Of a DNA stretch of 64,000 nt, positions 55,738 through 64,000 are shown in pieces. The notes beneath the pieces were generated by a model. The model was given only the letters and a program-made list of their open reading frames with translations, was not told the DNA's origin and made no database searches. Source of the DNA: Kaistia hirudinis (GTDB lineage Bacteria; Pseudomonadota; Alphaproteobacteria; Rhizobiales; Kaistiaceae); assembly GCF_014196455.1 (NCBI RefSeq), contig NZ_JACIDS010000001.1:744001-808000 (forward strand), read 5' to 3'. Positions within the stretch are counted from its first letter, which is position 1. Each line of letters opens with the position of its first letter. Made by a program: the position numbers and the translations under genes.

Positions 55738-57837
55738 ATGCGTCCCGAGATCCTGAATCCGCTTTTCCGGCCGGTGACGAGCCTGCCCGGCGTCGGGCCG
55801 AAGACCGGCGAGACGATCGGCCGCCTGCTTGGGACCGAGGAAGAGGCGCGAGTCGTCGATCTCCTGTTCCATCTGCCCGTCGGGCTGATCGACCGGCGGA
55901 ACCAGCCGGGGATCGCGCTTTCGCCGGAGGGGGCGATCGTCACGCTGGAGGTGCGGATCGACCGCCACCAGCCCTCCCCGCCTGGCAACCGCAAGGTGCC
56001 CTATCGCGTCTATGCCCATGACGATACAGGGGAAATCGCGCTCGTCTTCTTCCATGCCGAGCGCGCCTTCCTGGAGCGGACCATGCCGGTCGGCGAGACA
56101 CGTTTCGTTTCGGGGCGGGTCGAGTGGTTCAACGGTCGCCCGCAGATGGTCCATCCGGACCATGTCGTCGATCGCGAGGCCTTCGACCAACTGCCCAAGG
56201 TCGAGCCCGTCTACCCGATGACCGCGGGGCTCGCCCGCAAGACGCTCGCCAAGGCGATCTCCGGCGCGCTGGCGAGCTGCCCGGACCTTCCGGAATGGCT
56301 CGATCCCGCGCTTTTTCGCCAGGAGAAATGGCCGACCTTCAAGGATGCCCTGACGCGGGCGCACCATCCGGCCGAGCCGGCGGAGCTCGATCCGGCCGGT
56401 CCGGCGATCGCGCGGCTTGCCTATGACGAATTACTCGCCAACCAGCTGGCGCTCGCGCTGACGCGGGCAAACCTCCGCCGGACCGCCGGCAAGACGCGGA
56501 TCGGCGACGGTCGGATGCGGCGGGCGATCGCGGACGCCCTGCCCTTCAGCCTGACGATGAGTCAGCAGGCCGCCATTGGCGAAATCGAACACGATCTCGC
56601 CTCCGACGATCGCATGCTCCGCCTGCTCCAGGGCGATGTCGGCTCGGGCAAGACGCTGGTCGGCCTGATGGCGGCCGCCATCGTGATCGAGAGCGGGGCG
56701 CAGGCGGCGATGATGGCGCCAACCGAACTCCTCGCCCGCCAGCACGCCAAGACGATCGCCCCGCTCGCCGCAGCGGCCGGGATGAGCATGGCGATCCTGA
56801 CCGGCCGCGAGAAGGGCCGCGAGCGCGACACGGTGCTCGCCGGTCTCGCCGACGGGACGATCGATCTCGTGGTCGGAACACATGCGGTGTTTCAGGAGGG
56901 CGTCGCGTTCCGCGACCTCGGCCTCGCGATCGTCGACGAGCAGCACCGCTTCGGCGTGCATCAGCGCCTGGCGCTGGCCGGCAAGGGCGCGGCGGTGGAT
57001 GTGCTGGTCATGACGGCGACACCGATCCCGCGCACGCTGGTGCTGACGGCGTTCGGCGACATGGATGTTTCCCGCCTCACGGAGAAGCCGGCCGGCCGTC
57101 GGCCGATCGAGACGCGCACCATTCCGCTCGAGCGGCTCGGCGAGGTGGTCGAGCGCATCGGCCAGGCGGTCCGCGGCGGCGCGCAGGCCTATTGGGTCTG
57201 CCCGCTGGTCGAGGAGTCGGAAGAAGTCGACGCGGCGGCGGCGGCCGAGCGCTTCGGCGCGCTGCAGAAATCGCTCGGACCCCTGGTCGGGCTGGTGCAT
57301 GGGCGAATGAAGGCGGCGGAGAAGGACGAGGCGATGCGCCGCTTCCAGAGCGGAGAAACGCGCGTCCTCGTCGCCACCACGGTGATCGAGGTCGGCGTCG
57401 ACGTTCCGGATGCCACCATCATGGTCATCGAGCATGCCGAGCGCTTCGGCCTCGCGCAGTTGCACCAGCTGCGCGGACGGGTTGGCCGCGGCTCGAAGCC
57501 CTCGACCTGCCTGCTGCTCTATCGCGGGCCGCTCGGCAAGGTCGCGCATGACCGCCTCGCCATCTTGCGCGAAAGCGAGGACGGCTTCCGCATCGCGGAG
57601 GAGGATCTGCGCCTGCGCGGTGAGGGCGAGCTGCTCGGCACGCGCCAGTCCGGCATGCCGGGCTTCACCATTGCGCGCTTCGAGCATCACCAGCGGCTGC
57701 TCGAAATCGCGCGCAGCGATGCGCGCCTGCTCGTCGAGACCGATCCGGCCCTGCGCACGGAACGCGGCGCCGCTTTGCGCCTGCTGCTCTATCTTTTCCG
57801 CCGCGACGCCGCGATCCGGCTGCTTCGGGCCGGATGA
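55738..57837 (+). CDS. recG: ATP-dependent DNA helicase RecG
   Basis: 699 residues; reverses and rescues stalled forks. Wedge/OB domain (about 60-240), then helicase motifs: Walker A LLQGDVGSGKTLVGL (about 297), DEQHRFG motif II (about 400), MTATPIPRTL motif III and the TRG-region QLHQLRGRVGRG. ATG 55738 has GAGGAG upstream. Its stop overlaps the ClC gene start by four bases. Confidence 0.97.
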   Translation: MRPEILNPLFRPVTSLPGVGPKTGETIGRLLGTEEEARVVDLLFHLPVGLIDRRNQPGIALSPEGAIVTLEVRIDRHQPSPPGNRKVPYRVYAHDDTGEIALVFFHAERAFLERTMPVGETRFVSGRVEWFNGRPQMVHPDHVVDREAFDQLPKVEPVYPMTAGLARKTLAKAISGALASCPDLPEWLDPALFRQEKWPTFKDALTRAHHPAEPAELDPAGPAIARLAYDELLANQLALALTRANLRRTAGKTRIGDGRMRRAIADALPFSLTMSQQAAIGEIEHDLASDDRMLRLLQGDVGSGKTLVGLMAAAIVIESGAQAAMMAPTELLARQHAKTIAPLAAAAGMSMAILTGREKGRERDTVLAGLADGTIDLVVGTHAVFQEGVAFRDLGLAIVDEQHRFGVHQRLALAGKGAAVDVLVMTATPIPRTLVLTAFGDMDVSRLTEKPAGRRPIETRTIPLERLGEVVERIGQAVRGGAQAYWVCPLVEESEEVDAAAAAERFGALQKSLGPLVGLVHGRMKAAEKDEAMRRFQSGETRVLVATTVIEVGVDVPDATIMVIEHAERFGLAQLHQLRGRVGRGSKPSTCLLLYRGPLGKVAHDRLAILRESEDGFRIAEEDLRLRGEGELLGTRQSGMPGFTIARFEHHQRLLEIARSDARLLVETDPALRTERGAALRLLLYLFRRDAAIRLLRAG

Positions 57838-59663
57838 GCGCCTCGCTTCCGTCACCCAGAGGCGATAACGAGGAGATGCGCCCACCTCTCCCTCCGCGAC
57901 CCGCCATGCACCCCAATCCGCTCCTGAACCGACTGATGCAGCGCATTCGCTCGCTGGCGCGTTCCAGCGAGCCCTCGTTCATCGTCGTCGCCGCAGTCAT
58001 CGGCGTGATGTCCGGGGCGATCGTCGCGCTGATCGGCTCGCTGACGCAGGCCATGCACGTCCTGCTCTTCGCCATTCCGCTGGACGAGCGCCTGTCAGCC
58101 GTTTCGATGCTGGAACCGACCTGGCGTTACGCGGTCCCGCTGGCCGGCGGGCTTCTGCTCGGCGTCATCCTCTATATCTTCCGCAAGCCGCGCCCGCCGA
58201 TCGTCGACCCGATCGAGGCCAATGCGCTGCATGGCGGACGCATGTCGCTGAAGGACAGCCTGCGCGTCGGGCTGGAGAACATCGTCTCCAACGGCTTCGG
58301 CGCCTCCGTCGGCCTCGAGGCCGGCTATACGCAGGTGTCGAGCGGCGTCGCCTCGGCGATCGGCATGCGGCTCGGCCTGCGCCGTCCCGATCTGCGCCTC
58401 GTCGTCGGCTGCGGCTCGGCAGCGGCGATCGCCGCCGCCTTCGGCGCACCGCTGGCCGGCGCCTTCTACGGGTTCGAACTGATCATCGGCGTCTATTCGA
58501 TCGCGACCGTCGCGCCGGTGATGACGGCGGCGCTCTGCGGCTATCTGACGGCCCGCAGCCTCGGCATGACGCCGCATGCGGTCTCGATCCCCGGCGCGTT
58601 CCATGTCGAGGCCGCCGACTATGTGCCCTATCTGCTGCTCGGGATCCTGCTCGGCCTCGTCGCCATCGGCATCATGCGCCTCATGACTCTGGTCGAGCGC
58701 GGCTTCCAGAAAAGCGGCCTGCCCCGCTTCGCGCGGCCGGCCATCGGCGGAGTCGCCGTCGGCCTGCTCGCGCTCGCCACGCCGCAATCCCTCTCCGCCG
58801 GCCATGGCGCGCTCTATCTCAACCTCGCGGCCGAGAGCTCCATCGGCGTGCTGGTGCTGGTCATCCTCGCCAAAGTCGCGGCAAGCGCGGTATCGATTGG
58901 CTCCGGCTTTCGCGGCGGCATGTTCTTCGCCTCGCTGTTCCTGGGCGTGCTCTGCGGCAAGCTGTTCGCACTGGTCGTTGCGACGCTCGCCCCGGAACAC
59001 GCGATCGACCCGACCGTCACGGCCATCGTGGGCATGAGCGCGCTCTCCGTCGGCGTGATTGGCGGCCCGCTGACCATGACCTTCCTGGCGCTGGAGGCGA
59101 CGGGCGACCTGGGACTGACAGGGATCGTCCTCGCCGCCTCCATCCTCTCGGCGCTCACCGTGCGCCGGCTCTTCGGCTATTCCTTCTCGACCTGGCGGCT
59201 GCACCTGCGCGGCGAGACCATCCGCAGCGCGCATGATGTCGGCCTGCTGCGCGACCTCACGGTCGGCCGCATGATGCGGACGGATGTCCGCACAGTGCTA
59301 TCGACGCTGCGCCTCGATGCCTTCCGCAGCCTGTTTCCGCTCGGCTCGACGCAGCGCGTCGTCGTCGTCGATCCGGATGCGCACTATTTCGGCATCGTCG
59401 TGGTCGCCGAAGCGCATGCGCGGCGCGGCGCCGAGGACGAGACCGTCGCCGAACTCAGCCGCTATGGCACGGATATGCTGCTGCCGCAGATGGATGCGCG
59501 CGAGGCAGCGACCTTGTTCGACAAGGCGGAAAGCGAGGAGCTGGTGGTCGTCGACGACCCGCAGAGCCGCCGCGTGATCGGTCTCTTGACCGAAACCCAT
59601 TTGCTGCGCCGCTATGCCGAGGAACTCGACCGCTCCCGTCGCGATCTCGCCGGCGAAGTCTGA
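57834..59663 (+). CDS. ClC-family anion channel/antiporter with C-terminal CBS pair
   Basis: 609 residues: about ten hydrophobic helices (30-460) and a regulatory CBS pair (about 475-600). The filter segment GASVGLEAGYTQ keeps the gating-type glutamate after Gly, but the GSGIP motif is replaced by DPIEANALHGG and the third motif is GFRGGMFFASLF. This is a divergent bacterial subgroup. It may move chloride, fluoride or another anion; I cannot tell. The start overlaps recG (ATGA); in-frame ATGs at 57876 or 57906 are alternatives. Confidence 0.85.
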   Translation: MSASLPSPRGDNEEMRPPLPPRPAMHPNPLLNRLMQRIRSLARSSEPSFIVVAAVIGVMSGAIVALIGSLTQAMHVLLFAIPLDERLSAVSMLEPTWRYAVPLAGGLLLGVILYIFRKPRPPIVDPIEANALHGGRMSLKDSLRVGLENIVSNGFGASVGLEAGYTQVSSGVASAIGMRLGLRRPDLRLVVGCGSAAAIAAAFGAPLAGAFYGFELIIGVYSIATVAPVMTAALCGYLTARSLGMTPHAVSIPGAFHVEAADYVPYLLLGILLGLVAIGIMRLMTLVERGFQKSGLPRFARPAIGGVAVGLLALATPQSLSAGHGALYLNLAAESSIGVLVLVILAKVAASAVSIGSGFRGGMFFASLFLGVLCGKLFALVVATLAPEHAIDPTVTAIVGMSALSVGVIGGPLTMTFLALEATGDLGLTGIVLAASILSALTVRRLFGYSFSTWRLHLRGETIRSAHDVGLLRDLTVGRMMRTDVRTVLSTLRLDAFRSLFPLGSTQRVVVVDPDAHYFGIVVVAEAHARRGAEDETVAELSRYGTDMLLPQMDAREAATLFDKAESEELVVVDDPQSRRVIGLLTETHLLRRYAEELDRSRRDLAGEV

Positions 59664-59775
59664 GAGGCGCTGCCGGCGCCTCCGCGCGGGTGACGACGGC
59701 GGCCACAACGTTAGCCCACCTGCCCGCGCTCGGGCACGGCGAAGGTGCGGCCCACAACCTCCGGCTACATCTTCA

Positions 59776-59804
59776 TTGTATGCAAATCTTATAAGTTGTA
59801 TCAT
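59776..59804 (+). promoter_or_regulatory. Putative promoter of the M15 peptidase gene in an A+T-rich patch
   Basis: TTGTAT (59776-59781) and TATCAT (59799-59804) with 17 bases between, inside a 60-base patch (59761-59820) that is 35% G+C by my count. The start codon follows about 30 bases later. Confidence 0.55.
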
Positions 59805-59833
59805 TCATTCCCTCAATCATGGAGGGAATGCGC

Positions 59834-60388
59834 ATGGCCGCCGATCTGAAGCCGCTGGTGCCCGAGTTCCGCAAGAAGGTTGAGGCGCTCATCGCCAACT
59901 GCGCCAAGCGCGGGATCGAGATGCGGCCGAACGAGGCGCTGCGCGACCCCTGGCGCCAGGCGCGGTTGTGGCGGCAGAGCAGCGCGATCCAGGAGATCGC
60001 CGTCGCCGTCGAAAAACTCCAGAGCGAAGGGGCGCCATACCTGGCAGGTATCCTGACCGCGGTCGGACCGCAGCATGGTCCCCACGTCACCAATTCGCTG
60101 CCCGGCTTCAGCTGGCACCAGTGGGGCGAGGCCTGCGACTGCTTCTGGGTGGTCGACGGCCATGCCGAGTGGAGCACCACGAAGAAGATCAATGGCCAGA
60201 ATGGCTATCAGGTCTATGCGGCGGAAGCCGGACAGCTCGGTCTCGACGCCGGCGGCCTCTGGTCCAAATTCAAGGACTGGCCGCATGTGCAGTTCCAGAC
60301 TGCAGCCTCCCCGCGCAAGCTCTTCAGCGTCGCGCAGATCGACGCGAAGATGAAAGAGCGCTGGGGCACCACGCCGCCGAAGGACTGA
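59834..60388 (+). CDS. M15-family peptidase (endolysin/VanY-type)
   Basis: 184 residues with the M15 zinc site: SWHQWGEACD gives H95-x6-D102, and DWPHVQF gives catalytic D148 and zinc ligand H151. This is the layout of L-alanyl-D-glutamate or D-Ala-D-Ala peptidases such as the phage T5 endolysin. No signal peptide, no wall-binding repeat. ATG 59834 chosen because GGAGG is eight bases upstream. It stands alone behind an A+T-rich promoter. It could be a domesticated phage lysin, a remnant, or a cytoplasmic cell-wall recycling enzyme. No other phage gene is nearby. Confidence 0.85.
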   Translation: MAADLKPLVPEFRKKVEALIANCAKRGIEMRPNEALRDPWRQARLWRQSSAIQEIAVAVEKLQSEGAPYLAGILTAVGPQHGPHVTNSLPGFSWHQWGEACDCFWVVDGHAEWSTTKKINGQNGYQVYAAEAGQLGLDAGGLWSKFKDWPHVQFQTAASPRKLFSVAQIDAKMKERWGTTPPKD

Positions 60389-60571
60389 GACGCCGGAAGG
60401 CCGCCCCGCAGGGCGACCGGCATTCGGCACTCGCCGTGGTGACGACAGGACGCGGTGAGAGTGTGGGATGACGATCAAGGCCGGATCGTCCCGGGCGGCC
60501 CTCATCGAGGGCGGCATACGGCGCCGGCAGAAGCAGGCGCTCATCCGGACCTGTGGCCGGCAACTCCAGAG

Positions 60572-60602
60572 CGGATCCGGCCGCGCAAGGCGGCCGGATC
60601 CG
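60572..60602 (-). terminator. Strong hairpin just after the cyclophilin gene
   Basis: A perfect 13-bp stem, CGGATCCGGCCGC (60572-60584) with its complement (60590-60602) and a 5-base loop, six bases beyond the stop of the minus-strand cyclophilin gene. No U-run follows on that strand. It also faces the end of the peptidase gene region. Confidence 0.6.
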
Positions 60603-60608
60603 AATGCG

Positions 60609-61082
60609 TCACGCCGCGTCGGCGGCGACCTTCATCGAGATGATCTTGTCGGGGTCCTGGACGGGCTCGCCTCGCTTGATCTTGTCGATGTTGTCCATGC
60701 CTTCGACGACCTTGCCCCAGACGGTGTACTGGCCATCGAGGAAGCGGGCATCGCCGAAGCAGAGGAAGAACTGGCTGTCGCCCGAATCCGGGTTCTGCGC
60801 GCGCGCCATCGAGGCGGTGCCGCGCACATGCGGCTCGCGCGAGAATTCGGCCTTGAGCTTCTTGCCCGAGCCGCCCATGCCGGTGCCGGTCGGATCGCCG
60901 GTCTGGGCCATGAAGCCCTCGATCACGCGATGGAAGACGATGCCGTCATAGAAGCCCTGGCGGGCCAGTTCCTTGATGCGGGCGACATGGCCGGGCGCCA
61001 GGTCCGGGCGCAGCTCGATGATCGCCGTGCCCTTGGTCGTTTCCAGGATGAGCGTGTTCTCTGGGTCCTTGATATCGGCCAC
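60609..61082 (-). CDS. ppiB: Cytoplasmic peptidyl-prolyl isomerase (cyclophilin)
   Basis: A 157-residue cyclophilin: IELRPDLAPGHVARIKELARQGFYDGIVFHRVIEGFMAQTGDPTGTG is the core (shown in parts) with catalytic Arg in FHRVI, then GTASMARAQNPDSGDSQFFLCF. No signal peptide. GTG start with AGGAG. It is downstream of the exported paralogue (46 bases), giving a tandem pair after coaD as in many Hyphomicrobiales. Confidence 0.94.
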   Translation of the reverse strand: MADIKDPENTLILETTKGTAIIELRPDLAPGHVARIKELARQGFYDGIVFHRVIEGFMAQTGDPTGTGMGGSGKKLKAEFSREPHVRGTASMARAQNPDSGDSQFFLCFGDARFLDGQYTVWGKVVEGMDNIDKIKRGEPVQDPDKIISMKVAADAA

Positions 61083-61128
61083 GGGGGTCTCCTTTTTCAG
61101 ATGGGTTGGTTTGGATCGGGCGCCGGCG

Positions 61129-61677
<549 letters not shown>

Positions 61678-61720
61678 GGATCTCTCCGGAGTCTGGCTGG
61701 CCGCGGGAAGCGCGGCGGGC

Positions 61721-62215
61721 TCAGGAAGCGAATTTTTGTGTCAGCTTTCGGGCGACATGGGGCGGGACGAAGGGCGAGACGTCACCGCCGAGCCGCGCGA
61801 TCTGGCGCACCAGCGTCGCCGTGATCGGCCGCGTCTGCGGCGAGGCCGGCAGGAAGACGGTGCGGATGGAGGGGGCGAGCTGGCCGTTCATGCCGGCGAG
61901 CTGCATCTCATAGTCGAAGTCGGTTCCATCGCGCAGGCCCCGGATCAGCAGCGTCGCGCCATGGGTGCGGGCAGCATCGACCGTGAGCCCTTCGAAGGCG
62001 ACGACATCGATCCGCTCGGCGGCGCCGGGCTCGCTCGCCGCGGCCTCACGGATCATCGCGACGCGTTCCTCAAAGGTGAACAGCGGCGTCTTGCCAGGAT
62101 GAACGCCGATCGCCACGATCAGACGGTCAGCGATGGCCAGGGCGGAATGCACCATCTCGACATGGCCGTTGGTCGGCGGATCGAAAGATCCGGGGAAGAA
62201 GGCGATGCGAGTCAT
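61721..62215 (-). CDS. coaD: Phosphopantetheine adenylyltransferase
   Basis: 164 residues; penultimate step of coenzyme A synthesis. The nucleotidyltransferase site [17 protein letters not shown] has the T/HxGH-type NGH, and [21 protein letters not shown] is the CoaD signature. The usual ISSTLVRE is ITATLVRQ here. Heads the coaD-ppiA-ppiB unit, divergent from a small exported-protein gene. Confidence 0.96.
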   Translation of the reverse strand: MTRIAFFPGSFDPPTNGHVEMVHSALAIADRLIVAIGVHPGKTPLFTFEERVAMIREAAASEPGAAERIDVVAFEGLTVDAARTHGATLLIRGLRDGTDFDYEMQLAGMNGQLAPSIRTVFLPASPQTRPITATLVRQIARLGGDVSPFVPPHVARKLTQKFAS

Positions 62216-62402
62216 GCCGGATGTAAACGCCGTATCGCGAAAGTGTTACCGGACGCCGGTTGGAATCTTGGGGGAACCAACTGGCAGGAAAGGCATTGAT
62301 TAACCACCTGAACAAGTAGTGGACGGCGCGTTGTGATGCCGTTCATAGCCGTTAAAGCAGTTTGTGTCCAAGTTCAATCCGAACAAGACACGGAGTTCGG
62401 TC

Positions 62403-62630
62403 ATGACCACGTGGTTTCATGCAGCGATCCTGGCGACTGGTGTCGTAGCGACGGCCGCGGTCGGACTGGCCAGCGCGAGCGCCTACAAGGACGAGCACTT
62501 CCCGCTGGCCCAGAAGACCGACCGTCTGGCCTATGTCGCGAGCAGCGCCGCCTCGAATGAAATAACCATCGAGAAACGTATCGACGGTATCTCGATCCTG
62601 ACCCGCGTACCGACACCGGTCGCGGACTGA
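62403..62630 (+). CDS. Small exported protein, unknown
   Basis: 75 residues. A signal-like N-terminus (HAAILATGVVATAAVGLASASA) is probably cut after ASA about residue 27. The mature part is about 48 residues, hydrophilic (YKDEHFPLAQKTDRLAYVASS), no cysteines. ATG 62403 has GGAG seven bases upstream. A textbook terminator follows 27 bases after the stop, so this is an independent unit. I recognise no family. Confidence 0.68.
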   Translation: MTTWFHAAILATGVVATAAVGLASASAYKDEHFPLAQKTDRLAYVASSAASNEITIEKRIDGISILTRVPTPVAD

Positions 62631-62657
62631 CCTCAAGACCCCACCCCCTCGACCTCC

Positions 62658-62687
62658 AAGCGCCGGCCTCTGGCCGGCGCTTTTTTA
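62658..62687 (+). terminator. Rho-independent terminator of the small exported-protein gene
   Basis: AAGCGCCGGCC (62658-62668), loop TCT, GGCCGGCGCTT (62672-62682), then a run of T. A perfect 11-bp stem with U-tract. It also lies at the end of the convergent GFA gene. Confidence 0.92.
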
Positions 62688-62763
62688 TTGGCACCGCCAT
62701 CCTTCGGATGCCCATAAGCCTGAAAGCGTGTGCTTTCGCATGCCGGTCTTCGAAGCAGCCCGC

Positions 62764-63156
62764 CTAGTCTTCGAAGCGCCCGGCGCCTTCCCGATCGCGC
62801 TCATAGTGCCGTGCCAGCTCGAATGGCGGCAGCCAGGATTCCCGGCGGATAGTCCAGTTCTCATAGGTGGGCGCAAGCTGGTTCGGGGCATCGAGCGAAC
62901 CGAGATTGACCTCGATCTCGTCATCGGAACGCGAGAACACCGAGGAGCCGCAGCGAGGGCAGAAGAACCGACCTGCATAATCCCGCGTCTCGCCGGCGAT
63001 CGTCACCGCATCCTCAGGGAAGATCGCCGAAGCGTGGAACAGCGCCCCATGATGCTTGCGGCAATCGAGACAATGGCAGAGACCGACCCGATAGGGGCGT
63101 CCGGATGCCACAACGCGGACGTTGCCGCACACGCAGCCGCCTTCGAATCGATCCAC
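62764..63156 (-). CDS. GFA-family zinc protein (Gfa-like domain)
   Basis: 130 residues, short GFA/Mss4-like: GGCVCGNVRVVASG, CHCLDCRKHHGA and FFCPRCGSSVFSR carry three Cys pairs or triplets for zinc. It lacks the C-terminal extension of the true Gfa at 51988, so the glutathione reaction is unproven. GTG start, only four bases after the gyrA stop, so it is read from the gyrA transcript. Confidence 0.85.
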   Translation of the reverse strand: MDRFEGGCVCGNVRVVASGRPYRVGLCHCLDCRKHHGALFHASAIFPEDAVTIAGETRDYAGRFFCPRCGSSVFSRSDDEIEVNLGSLDAPNQLAPTYENWTIRRESWLPPFELARHYERDREGAGRFED

Positions 63157-63160
63157 GCCC

Positions 63161-64000
63161 CTACCCTTCCGCGCCCGCCTCGCCCTCGGTCTCCGCCTCG
63201 CTCAGCCGATCGACCGACACGACCTTCTCGCCCTCGTTGGTATCGAAGACGATCACGCCCTGCGAGCCGCGGCTGACGATGCGGACCGGCTTGTCGCCAC
63301 CCACCGGCATGCGGATCGTCTGGCCACCATCGGTGACCAGCATGATCTGGTCGCTATCCTCGACCGGGAACGACGCGACGAGGCGGCCATTGCGCTCATT
63401 GACCGCCATGGCGACGATGCCCTTGCCGCCGCGATTGGTGATCCGGTACTCGAACGACGAGGTCCGCTTGCCGTAGCCATTCTCGGAAATCGTGAGCACG
63501 AACTGCTCGGCGAGGCTCATGGCGATGTAGCGATCCTGCGGCAACTGCTCGTTGCCGCTGACGGCCTCGGCATCGCTCTCGACGCCGGCTTCCTCTGTCT
63601 CGGCCTCGCCGCGCACCGCACGGCTCATCTTGAGATAGGCCGAGCGTTCGTCGCCGGAGGCATCGAAATGGCGCAGGATCGCCATCGAGATGACCTCGTC
63701 GCCCTCAGCGAGCTGGATACCACGCACGCCCGTCGAATCGCGGCCCTTGAAGACGCGCACGTCGGTGGTCGCGAAGCGGATGCACTGGCCGGCCGCCGTG
63801 GTCAGCAGCACGTCGTCGCTTTCCGAGCAGAGCTGGACGTCGACGATCGCGTCGCCCTCCTCGTCGAACTTCATCGCAATCTTGCCATTGCGGTTGACGT
63901 TGACGAAGTCGGACAGCTTGTTGCGGCGGACCGTGCCGCGCGTCGTCGCGAACATGACGTCGAGCGTCGACCAGCTCTCCTCGTCCTCGGGCAGGAGGAG
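63161..64000 (-). CDS. gyrA: DNA gyrase subunit A, C-terminal part (5' end outside window)
   Basis: The frame is open to the window edge (LLPEDEESWSTLDV then FATTRGTVRRNKLSDF). About 279 residues of the beta-pinwheel DNA-wrapping domain are visible, with repeated blades such as VFKGRDSTGVRGIQL and ITNRGGKGIVAM. Gyrase adds negative supercoils. Between blades is an acidic insert (RGEAETEEAGVESDAEAVSG) and the tail is acidic. The GyrA box and breakage-reunion domain are outside. GyrA is favoured over ParC by the RGGKG-type blade and length of the pinwheel. Confidence 0.93.
   Translation of the reverse strand, partial: LLLPEDEESWSTLDVMFATTRGTVRRNKLSDFVNVNRNGKIAMKFDEEGDAIVDVQLCSESDDVLLTTAAGQCIRFATTDVRVFKGRDSTGVRGIQLAEGDEVISMAILRHFDASGDERSAYLKMSRAVRGEAETEEAGVESDAEAVSGNEQLPQDRYIAMSLAEQFVLTISENGYGKRTSSFEYRITNRGGKGIVAMAVNERNGRLVASFPVEDSDQIMLVTDGGQTIRMPVGGDKPVRIVSRGSQGVIVFDTNEGEKVVSVDRLSEAETEGEAGAEG

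Overview
The window is about 64 kb of G+C-rich (roughly two-thirds G+C), densely coded chromosome from an alphaproteobacterium. The best fit is Hyphomicrobiales (Rhizobiales). The evidence is the gene order hfq-hflX beside ntrB-ntrC-ntrY-ntrX, dusB, fused ispDF and cinA; the run aminotransferase-hom-glpX-recJ; rplM-rpsI-argC; and gyrA-coaD-ppi-ppi. I cannot name the genus from sequence alone. I saw no rRNA, tRNA, CRISPR array, insertion sequence or prophage.

Layout. 1-6.2 kb: the end of a sugar ABC importer (ATPase and two permeases) with an RraA-type aldolase, an FMN 2-hydroxy-acid dehydrogenase and a sugar-lactone hydrolase, consistent with non-phosphorylative deoxysugar breakdown. 6.6-12.6 kb: cysS, a malic enzyme/phosphotransacetylase fusion, an unknown membrane protein and a cation-efflux protein. 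12.7-24.6 kb (mostly minus strand): hflX, hfq, a D-amino-acid-type transaminase, the nitrogen-control set ntrX/ntrY/ntrC/ntrB and dusB, then ispDF and cinA in the opposite direction. 24.6-31.1 kb: an oxygen-signalling patch made of a FixL-like heme-PAS hybrid kinase, a FixK-like regulator, a divergent OmpR-type regulator resembling FxkR, and hemN, plus a solitary YjhX-type toxin gene. 31.2-43.4 kb: GtrA and a family 2 glycosyltransferase, gabD, a HAD phosphatase, a ThDP enzyme, recJ, glpX, hom, an aminotransferase and a lipoprotein. 43.6-52.6 kb: PHA synthase coupled to a glycosyltransferase, OAH sulfhydrylase, small accessory genes, rplM-rpsI, argC and gfa. 52.8-64 kb: a coupled methyltransferase/pseudouridine synthase/flavoprotein operon, recG-ClC channel, an M15 peptidase, two cyclophilins, coaD, small genes and the 3' end of gyrA.

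How the parts work together. The most informative region is 25.5-31.2 kb. The hybrid kinase keeps the proximal heme histidine and the distal arginine of FixL PAS domains. A direct repeat resembling the FxkR K-box lies between fixK and the response regulator, and a perfect TTGAT-N4-ATCAA FNR/FixK box precedes hemN. Together they look like an hFixL-FxkR-FixK microoxic cascade with one target gene next door. This kind of cascade has been described in some rhizobia, so it is a variant of known biology, not a new system. Lesser points of interest are an 18-bp perfect palindrome in front of hfq, an orphan yjhX with a structured leader, a cysS 3' part of lower G+C, extragenic palindromic repeats, and several very small exported or membrane proteins.
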